Shown here piece after piece: positions 1 through 4,117 of a stretch of 9,231 bases of DNA. Position 1 is the stretch's first letter, and each line of letters starts with the position of its first letter. Both the position numbers and the translations under genes were made by a program. The notes beneath the pieces are model-generated. The model did no database searches. It was not told where the DNA came from and saw only the letters and a list, made by a program, of their open reading frames with translations. The DNA is from Nanobdellati archaeon (GTDB lineage Archaea; EX4484-52; JAADEF01), in the NCBI GenBank assembly GCA_015521505.1, contig WAOB01000084.1, positions 1 through 9,231 of the forward strand, written 5' to 3'.

Positions 1-145
1 GAAGGTATTCTTTATTGTTTTCAGTTTTACTACTTATAAAACCATCTATACTCAGAGATGTGAGAGATACAATTAAAAATATGCCAAGACCTGCTATTAG
101 TACATAAACAAACGATTCTATCCCTTTAATTGTCCTTCTTCTCAT
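1..145 (-). CDS. Partial membrane or prepilin-like protein, N-terminus only
   Basis: The minus strand is open from an ATG at 145-143 to the window edge, giving 48 residues that begin MRRRTIKGIESFVYVLIAG. The N-terminus is strongly basic (Arg 2-4, Lys 7) and is followed by a hydrophobic segment at about residues 10-31. The basic stretch, Gly 8 and hydrophobic helix resemble an archaeal class III (prepilin) signal with possible cleavage after Gly 8. An ordinary N-terminal membrane anchor is equally possible. There is no Shine-Dalgarno site before the ATG, but a TATA-like tract lies about 27-29 bases upstream, so the mRNA is probably leaderless. It is divergent from the coiled-coil, small membrane protein and pilin operon, and may belong to the same surface system. 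The gene is cut by the window edge, so its function cannot be named. Confidence 0.55.
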   Translation of the reverse strand, partial: MRRRTIKGIESFVYVLIAGLGIFLIVSLTSLSIDGFISSKTENNKEYL

Positions 146-165
146 AATTCTATTAATGTCTACAC

Positions 166-178
166 TATATTAATATAA
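166..178 (-). promoter_or_regulatory. TATA-box promoter of the left-edge gene
   Basis: Read on the minus strand the tract is TTATATTAATATA, centred 27-29 bases before the ATG at 145. That is the archaeal TATA-to-start distance, so transcription should begin at or very near the ATG. This is an inference from spacing and composition. The whole region is AT-rich, so a chance match is possible. Confidence 0.4.
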
Positions 179-197
179 TTTACAAGAAAATGAAAAA

Positions 198-206
198 TTA
201 TATATA
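198..206 (+). promoter_or_regulatory. TATA-box promoter of the pilin operon
   Basis: TTATATATA follows a purine-rich GAAAAA that could act as the BRE. A start site 25-27 bases downstream would fall near 228-230, leaving a leader of about 15 bases that carries the GGTGA ribosome site at 234-238 before the ATG at 244. Together with the minus-strand TATA tract, it makes 146-243 a compact divergent promoter region. Confidence 0.45.
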
Positions 207-243
207 TCTCTTTAATCCATAAAGATATTTATAGGTGAGTATA

Positions 244-777
244 ATGCCAAGAAATTATAATGAAGTAGAAATATCAGATAATTTTGATTACCCTGACAGA
301 GAGGATGTTCTTTTAAACAAAACACATTACCATTCAAAAGAGGAGAAGACATTTGAAGTTATGGAAAAGTTTTTTCAGAGATTTATGGATTTAATGATAC
401 AGAATCAGAAAATCGTAGATGGTCTAGTTAGATCTAACGATGCTTTGAGAGAGGATATAGCAGTTATGATAGGTAAAATGGAAAGACTGTACGATAAGTT
501 TGATGAATTTGTGAGTTTGGTCAAAGAAGCAGCAAGAGAGGATGCAGAGACAGTTATTGCTAAGGACATAGTTGAACATAGTGTTAAGCCATTACAGGAG
601 GCATTAGAGAAGATGTCAAATTCTATAAAGGAATCAAATGAAACAATCGCAGATTTGTTAATAAGTATAGATAAGAGATTGAAAAGGCTCTCTTCAGGAG
701 GAAATCAAACACCAGAGGTTTCAACTGCTGATTTGAAGGATAAAATGATGGAAATACTTAATAAGAAATCACAATGA
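244..777 (+). CDS. Hypothetical coiled-coil protein, first gene of the pilin-like operon
   Basis: This 177-residue protein has no membrane segment, signal peptide or cysteine. After an acidic N-terminus (about 1-25), long helical stretches with heptad-like hydrophobics run from about 35-97 and 103-149. A Ser-Gly-Gly linker follows at about 151-153, then a short amphipathic helix at about 162-174. I chose ATG 244 over the in-frame GTG at 235 because GGTGA (234-238) would overlap that GTG, whereas it sits 5 bases before the ATG. It is the first of three tightly spaced plus-strand genes, with 15 bases to the next, ending in a prepilin-like protein. A cytoplasmic coiled-coil partner of a membrane filament or surface assembly, loosely like the archaellum accessory proteins FlaC/D/E, is an inference from shape and neighbourhood. 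No diagnostic motif is visible, and I do not recognise the family. Confidence 0.75.
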   Translation: MPRNYNEVEISDNFDYPDREDVLLNKTHYHSKEEKTFEVMEKFFQRFMDLMIQNQKIVDGLVRSNDALREDIAVMIGKMERLYDKFDEFVSLVKEAAREDAETVIAKDIVEHSVKPLQEALEKMSNSIKESNETIADLLISIDKRLKRLSSGGNQTPEVSTADLKDKMMEILNKKSQ

Positions 778-792
778 TTATAAGGTGATAAA

Positions 793-1017
793 ATGGTGAA
801 GAGGAAAACAACTTCGAAGGAGTTGAATAGAAGTGCAGAACCAATGGTAATATTCATTTTGGCAGTTATAACTGTGGTAGAGTTCTTGATATATGGAGCA
901 GGAGTTGCAAATGGTAAATATATTGAATCTTTAAATGCAATGATATCCTTACTGAATTTTGGCGCTTTACTTATAATAATAACTCTCTTATTAAAATTTT
1001 ATAATAAATTTGACTAA
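793..1017 (+). CDS. Small protein with two predicted membrane segments
   Basis: This 74-residue protein has a basic N-terminal tail (Lys 3, Arg 4, Lys 5, Lys 9, Arg 13). Hydrophobic segments at about 18-38 and 48-69 are separated by a short polar loop containing GKY. Both termini probably face the cytoplasm under the positive-inside rule. Glu 30 lies inside the first segment, which is unusual for a simple anchor. GGTGA at 784-788 stands 4 bases before the ATG, supporting this as a real translated gene despite its size. It lies 15 bases after the coiled-coil gene and 16 bases before the pilin-like gene, so the three are very likely co-transcribed. A membrane platform or docking subunit for the neighbours is a guess. 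I recognise no family. Confidence 0.72.
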   Translation: MVKRKTTSKELNRSAEPMVIFILAVITVVEFLIYGAGVANGKYIESLNAMISLLNFGALLIIITLLLKFYNKFD

Positions 1018-1033
1018 ATAGAGAGGTGAGGAT

Positions 1034-1537
1034 ATGTATAAGAAAAGAGGAATTACACCAATTATTGCTATTGTTTTGCTATTAATGATGACTATTGCTG
1101 CTTTTGGATTAGCTTATGTATGGTTAACCTCTTTTCAAAAGCAAACTCAATCAGAGGTAGAGGCAGTGGTTTTAGAACAGCTTTCCCAGTTGGGTACTCA
1201 ATTAGAGGTTTTAACAGTATATGAAGAAGACACTACAGGAAATACTGTAATTCTTATCTATAATAAAGGAAAGAACTACATACCTTCTAACTTATTAACA
1301 CCAGGAACTGTTATTGTAACGATAGATGGTAAACCTATTAATCCTTCGGATATTATTATAACTCCTTCAGATACAGATATAGCACCACAAACGAGTTTTG
1401 AGATAACTTTAGATGGGTATAATTTCAACAATTTCAAAGATAGTAAAATCCATAATATAAGAATAACTATTAGTGATTTAGAGATCACTTATCCATGTGG
1501 TCCAATACCAAGCGGATCTCCTGCCGAGAGTTGTTAG
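1034..1537 (+). CDS. Archaeal type IV pilin-like protein with class III signal
   Basis: This 167-residue protein begins with a short basic leader ending KKRG, followed at once by ITPIIAIVLLL and a hydrophobic helix to about residue 31. That is the archaeal prepilin or archaellin N-terminal pattern, so a prepilin peptidase should cut after Gly 6 and expose Ile 7. After an amphipathic helical stalk (about 32-60) the rest is rich in beta-type sequence (TVILIYNKG, TVIVTIDGK, IRITISDLE), as expected for a pilin head outside the cell. Cys 155 and Cys 167, the last residue, could form a disulfide loop at the C-terminus. Translation is supported by GAGGTGAG at 1023-1030, just before the ATG. It is the last gene of the operon. 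Whether it is a filament subunit, a minor pilin or a single surface protein cannot be decided from one copy. Confidence 0.82.
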   Translation: MYKKRGITPIIAIVLLLMMTIAAFGLAYVWLTSFQKQTQSEVEAVVLEQLSQLGTQLEVLTVYEEDTTGNTVILIYNKGKNYIPSNLLTPGTVIVTIDGKPINPSDIIITPSDTDIAPQTSFEITLDGYNFNNFKDSKIHNIRITISDLEITYPCGPIPSGSPAESC

Positions 1538-1560
1538 ATATTTATTTATTTTATTTTTTC
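1538..1560 (+). terminator. Oligo-T terminator of the pilin operon
   Basis: Straight after the TAG stop the plus strand becomes strongly T-rich, with a run of six T at 1554-1559 and no GC-rich hairpin. This is the usual form of archaeal intrinsic termination. The tract overlaps the 3' end of the convergent dehydrogenase gene (stop at 1546-1548), so plus-strand transcripts would end inside that gene on the antisense strand. Confidence 0.5.
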
Positions 1561-2442
1561 TAAAAATTTTTCTATTGCTTGCTTTATCATGTTGTCTAAT
1601 GCTTCGTGTGTGTTCGCTCCCAAATGGGGAGTGATTATTACTCTCTCATGAGATATGAGAGCAATATCTTCTTCTGTAGGGCTAATTTCATCTGATATAA
1701 CATCAGCACAATAGAATCTTATTTTTTCTTCATTTAGCATTTTTAGAATATCCTTTTCATTAACTACCTCTCCTCTTGAGAGATTTATGATTATTGGTTG
1801 TTTTCTAACATTCTTAAAGAGGTTCTCATTTATCATTCCTTTAGTATGTTTGTTTAATGGCACACATACTGCAATGATATTTGATTGCTTGACCAATTCA
1901 TCAAGATTTACATACTCTAACCCGTACTCGTTAGCGAAATTTTCATCTTTAACAATATCATAACCTAAGATTTTAACATTCCATCCCTGTAATCTTTTAA
2001 CTATCTCTTTACCCACATGTCCTATACCAATAATACCAATAGTTTTTCCAAATAGATTATTACCAACATATTTTTTTCTATCAGGGAACATTTGAATATT
2101 TTTAACCTCTTCATATGCATCGATAAGATTTCTCATACTCGCAATAGCAAAGAAAAAGAAAAGCTCAGCAACACTAAAAGCATTACTTCCCGGAGCATTT
2201 ATGACCTCTATACCTTTTTCCTTACAAATCTCTAAATCAACATTATCCAATCCTACACCTGCTCTAACTACATACTTCAAAGTGGGATGAGTTTCGATAA
2301 AAACCTTATCAATTCTTGTTGTGTTTCTTATAACAACAGCATTACAATCTTTACAATCTCTATAGCAAATCTTTATACCTTTATTCCTCATCATTCCTTC
2401 ATACTTTTTTAAATCCAACCCATCAAAAACACAAACCTTCAT
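1546..2442 (-). CDS. D-isomer 2-hydroxyacid dehydrogenase (phosphoglycerate dehydrogenase-like)
   Basis: This 298-residue protein is an NAD-dependent dehydrogenase of the D-isomer-specific 2-hydroxyacid family. The N-terminal part of the substrate domain contains RAGVGLDNVD (60-69) and NAPGSNAFSVAE (82-93), both typical of 3-phosphoglycerate dehydrogenase. The Rossmann nucleotide domain shows GIIGIGHVG (136-144), with Asp 162 at the end of the second strand, which favours NAD over NADP. The catalytic triad is visible as Arg 223 (NLSRGE), Glu 252 and His 273 (TPHLGA). The protein ends after the catalytic core and lacks the C-terminal ACT regulatory domain of long SerA. The first step of serine synthesis is most likely, but glyoxylate or other 2-keto acid reduction is possible. 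GGTGA is placed 4 bases before the ATG, and the gene lies 11 bases after SRP54. Cys 26, Cys 30 and Cys 33 form an unusual cluster near the N-terminus. Confidence 0.88.
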   Translation of the reverse strand: MKVCVFDGLDLKKYEGMMRNKGIKICYRDCKDCNAVVIRNTTRIDKVFIETHPTLKYVVRAGVGLDNVDLEICKEKGIEVINAPGSNAFSVAELFFFFAIASMRNLIDAYEEVKNIQMFPDRKKYVGNNLFGKTIGIIGIGHVGKEIVKRLQGWNVKILGYDIVKDENFANEYGLEYVNLDELVKQSNIIAVCVPLNKHTKGMINENLFKNVRKQPIIINLSRGEVVNEKDILKMLNEEKIRFYCADVISDEISPTEEDIALISHERVIITPHLGANTHEALDNMIKQAIEKFLEKIK

Positions 2443-2446
2443 ATTT

Positions 2447-2451
2447 TCACC
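2447..2451 (-). promoter_or_regulatory. Shine-Dalgarno site GGTGA of the dehydrogenase gene
   Basis: On the minus strand GGTGA lies between the SRP54 stop codon (2456-2454) and the dehydrogenase ATG (2442-2440), with a 4-base spacer. It matches the archaeal 16S 3' end and fixes the start. Its place inside the 11-base gap argues for one bicistronic mRNA. Confidence 0.7.
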
Positions 2452-2453
2452 AT

Positions 2454-3785
2454 TTACATTATTCCTTGGATCTTGTCCTGAGGCATCATCTTTAATATCT
2501 TTTTCATTCTTGGATCTTTAAGCAATTTTCCTGATTTTATACCTTTAAATAGTTTTTCACTCATTTTGTATGCTTTTAGCATTTCTCTAACCTCTTCCTC
2601 TTTTGTTCCAGAACCTCTTGCTATTCTTGCTATCCTAGAAGAATTTATTATTTCTGGATGCAGTCTTTCCTCTTTAGTCATGCTGTCAAATATATATTTC
2701 CACTTTCTTACTTTGATTTCTTGCTCTTCTAGCTCTTCTTTTTTCATACCAAGCATATTCATCCCAGGAATCATCTCTATTATCTTCTGAAAGGATCCCA
2801 TTTTTTGTGTTGCCTTCAACTGCTCATAAAAAACATACATGTTATATTCTCCTTTCTCTATCATCTCTTTGATTGTTTTTTGCTCCTCCTCAAGTTCTTT
2901 AACTTTCTCGAGCAGAGCTTCCAAATCACCCATACCTAGCAGACGAGAAACAAATCTTTTTGGATCAAATCTTTCAAATTCTTCGATTTTTTCTCCCGTT
3001 CCAATAAATAGAATAGGAGCATTGGTTAAATAGCTACTTACTAAAGCACCTCCTGCTTTTGCAGATGTATCTATTTTAGTTATTATTATGCCTGTTATAG
3101 GTAAAATCTCTTTAAATTTTTCAACAACGTCTTTGGCAATACTCCCAATATCTCCTGAGATTACTAACAAAATTTCATCAGGATGAACGGTTTCATAGAT
3201 CTCTCTAATCTCCTTTAAAAGATCTTCGTTAACATTATCTCTTCCTGCAGAATCAATAATAATAACATCTTCTTTACATTCTTGTAATGCTTTTTTAAGT
3301 ATGATTGTAACATTCTTCTCCTTTTCTTGTCCATAAAAACCAACTCCTATTTTTTCTGCTAATTGTTTAAGTTGATGATATGCTCCTGCTCTATGTACAT
3401 CAGCACAAACCAAACAAACAGATAATCCTCTTTTTTTGAAATAATTTCCAAGTTTTGCAGCAGTTGTCGTTTTTCCAGTACCGTACAAACCTACGAGAAG
3501 GATCTTTTGTTTTTTAAGTTCCAATGTTTTATCTCCTTTGCCCAAATACTTTGTTAATACTTCATAGATGGATTTTATTGCATAATCTCTTAAACTTATA
3601 TTCTCTGGTTTTTCTTCAAACATTTTCTTCTTTATTTCCTCACTTATTTCAAAGACCACTTTGACATTAACATCTCCTAAGATTAATGCTCTTTGAATTT
3701 CTTTTATTAGTTCTTCCAGATCTTTTTTATCTATTTTCTTTTTAGATGTGAATTTGCTTACTGCTTCTCTTACTCTGTCAAGCAT
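2454..3785 (-). CDS. srp54: Signal recognition particle GTPase SRP54
   Basis: This 443-residue protein is the SRP GTPase that binds signal sequences on ribosomes together with 7S RNA and docks to FtsY at the membrane. An N domain of helices (about 1-90) contains QRALILGDVNVK. The GTPase domain has the P-loop GLYGTGKTT (99-107), the insertion-box stretch starting at Asp 129 with Arg 132 and Gln 138 kept, DSAGR (178-182), TKID (236-239) and the closing motif FIGTGEKI to RLLGMGDL (260-288). The M domain follows, with clustered methionines (329-347) and the RNA-binding stretch SSRIARIARGSGT (382-394). The M domain separates it from FtsY. Several usually constant positions differ: Ser 179 for Thr, Val 130 for Thr, Thr 240 and Ala 244 for Gly. 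A TATA tract about 24 bases before the ATG suggests a leaderless mRNA shared with the downstream dehydrogenase. Confidence 0.96.
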   Translation of the reverse strand: MLDRVREAVSKFTSKKKIDKKDLEELIKEIQRALILGDVNVKVVFEISEEIKKKMFEEKPENISLRDYAIKSIYEVLTKYLGKGDKTLELKKQKILLVGLYGTGKTTTAAKLGNYFKKRGLSVCLVCADVHRAGAYHQLKQLAEKIGVGFYGQEKEKNVTIILKKALQECKEDVIIIDSAGRDNVNEDLLKEIREIYETVHPDEILLVISGDIGSIAKDVVEKFKEILPITGIIITKIDTSAKAGGALVSSYLTNAPILFIGTGEKIEEFERFDPKRFVSRLLGMGDLEALLEKVKELEEEQKTIKEMIEKGEYNMYVFYEQLKATQKMGSFQKIIEMIPGMNMLGMKKEELEEQEIKVRKWKYIFDSMTKEERLHPEIINSSRIARIARGSGTKEEEVREMLKAYKMSEKLFKGIKSGKLLKDPRMKKILKMMPQDKIQGIM

Positions 3786-3802
3786 AGAATATATAGAGAC
3801 AG

Positions 3803-3814
3803 AAATTTTAAAAA
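3803..3814 (-). promoter_or_regulatory. TATA-box promoter of the SRP54 operon
   Basis: Read on the minus strand the tract is TTTTTAAAATTT, centred about 24 bases before the SRP54 ATG at 3785. There is no GGTGA-type site between it and the ATG, consistent with transcription starting at or within a few bases of the ATG. Confidence 0.5.
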
Positions 3815-3815
3815 G

Positions 3816-3982
3816 TGTAATAACTATATGGCGTATCAGAGGATTTATATATGCTCTTTATGGAAAGAGAGAAAAGGTTAAGGAAGAATGATTAAAAGAG
3901 TTTAGCTAATAAGTTATTAATTTTACTTTACTTAGATAGGATGTATATTGTATTTGGCAACAAATCTTCTTTTAAAAATTAA
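3816..3982. other. Intergenic stretch between divergent promoters
   Basis: Between the SRP54 promoter and the guide RNA promoter I see no gene with a ribosome site, no tRNA, no box C/D pair and no GC-rich hairpin. The plus strand holds a 14-codon open frame at 3851-3895, rich in Arg, Lys and Glu, without a Shine-Dalgarno site. I do not count it as a gene. Confidence 0.4.
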
Positions 3983-3990
3983 TTTAAAAA
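3983..3990 (+). promoter_or_regulatory. Probable TATA-box promoter of the H/ACA guide RNA
   Basis: TTTAAAAA lies in an AT-rich stretch, with its centre about 24-27 bases before the first base of the guide RNA stem at about 4011. The position fits an archaeal promoter that starts the RNA at or just before the stem. Several similar tracts lie nearby, so the exact box is uncertain. Confidence 0.4.
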
Positions 3991-4010
3991 ATTAAAGACA
4001 TAAGTCTAAT

Positions 4011-4083
4011 TTGCCGGTGCTCCGTCAGCAGTGTTGATATCTGCGAAGCAGAAAATGATATACTGCGTTAGGCACCGGCAATA
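4011..4083 (+). ncRNA. H/ACA box pseudouridylation guide sRNA, single hairpin
   Basis: This is a GC-rich hairpin in an AT-rich gap. The lower stem pairs 4011-4020 with 4072-4081 (TTGCCGGTGC with GCACCGGCAA), plus a possible T4021-G4071 wobble. An internal loop follows, with CCGTCA (4022-4027) on the 5' side and GTTA (4067-4070) on the 3' side. The upper stem pairs GCAGTGT (4028-4034) with ATACTGC (4060-4066). Above it, TGA on both strands (4035-4037, 4056-4058) allows tandem G-A pairs like a k-turn, the L7Ae site. It is capped by CTGC-GAA-GCAG (4041-4051). The ANA box is ATA at 4081-4083, exactly 14 bases after the upper stem, so only the 9 pairs 4012-4020/4072-4080 precede it in that form; this matches the known archaeal geometry. 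The RNA should act with Cbf5, Nop10, Gar1 and L7Ae. The loop complements helix 69 of 23S rRNA. Only the k-turn is imperfect, with one bulged A. Confidence 0.85.
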
Positions 4084-4087
4084 AACA

Positions 4088-4095
4088 TTTAAAAT
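4088..4095 (+). promoter_or_regulatory. TATA-box promoter of leuS
   Basis: TTTAAAAT is centred about 27 bases before the leuS ATG at 4118, which places the start site at or next to the ATG. No GGTGA site precedes the ATG, so the leuS mRNA is probably leaderless. The box begins only about 5 bases after the guide RNA ANA box, so sRNA and mRNA seem to be separate transcription units packed end to end. Confidence 0.5.
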
Positions 4096-4099
4096 TTTT
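4095..4099 (+). terminator. Short T-run, possible terminator of the guide RNA
   Basis: Five T lie 12 bases after the ANA box. Archaeal RNA polymerase can terminate at such runs, and the 3' tail would then be trimmed to the ANA box. The same bases overlap the leuS TATA tract, so the assignment is tentative. Confidence 0.3.
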
Positions 4100-4117
4100 G
4101 TTGTCCTATTAAATGTT

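Noticed and set aside
235..243. GTG at 235 as start of the coiled-coil gene
   Set aside because: The GGTGA ribosome site (234-238) overlaps this GTG and is well placed for ATG 244.
2566..3033. Plus-strand Ser-rich open frames inside SRP54
   Set aside because: They are antisense shadows of Glu and Lys-rich SRP54 codons, without ribosome sites.
3851..3895. Plus-strand 14-codon frame rich in Arg, Lys and Glu
   Set aside because: It is very short, has no ribosome site, and lies in promoter-rich intergenic DNA.
4011..4083. Guide RNA read from the minus strand, or as a rho-independent terminator
   Set aside because: The minus-strand pocket gives no match to a conserved rRNA site I know, whereas the plus strand matches helix 69. 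The internal loop, k-turn and ANA spacing are not terminator features.
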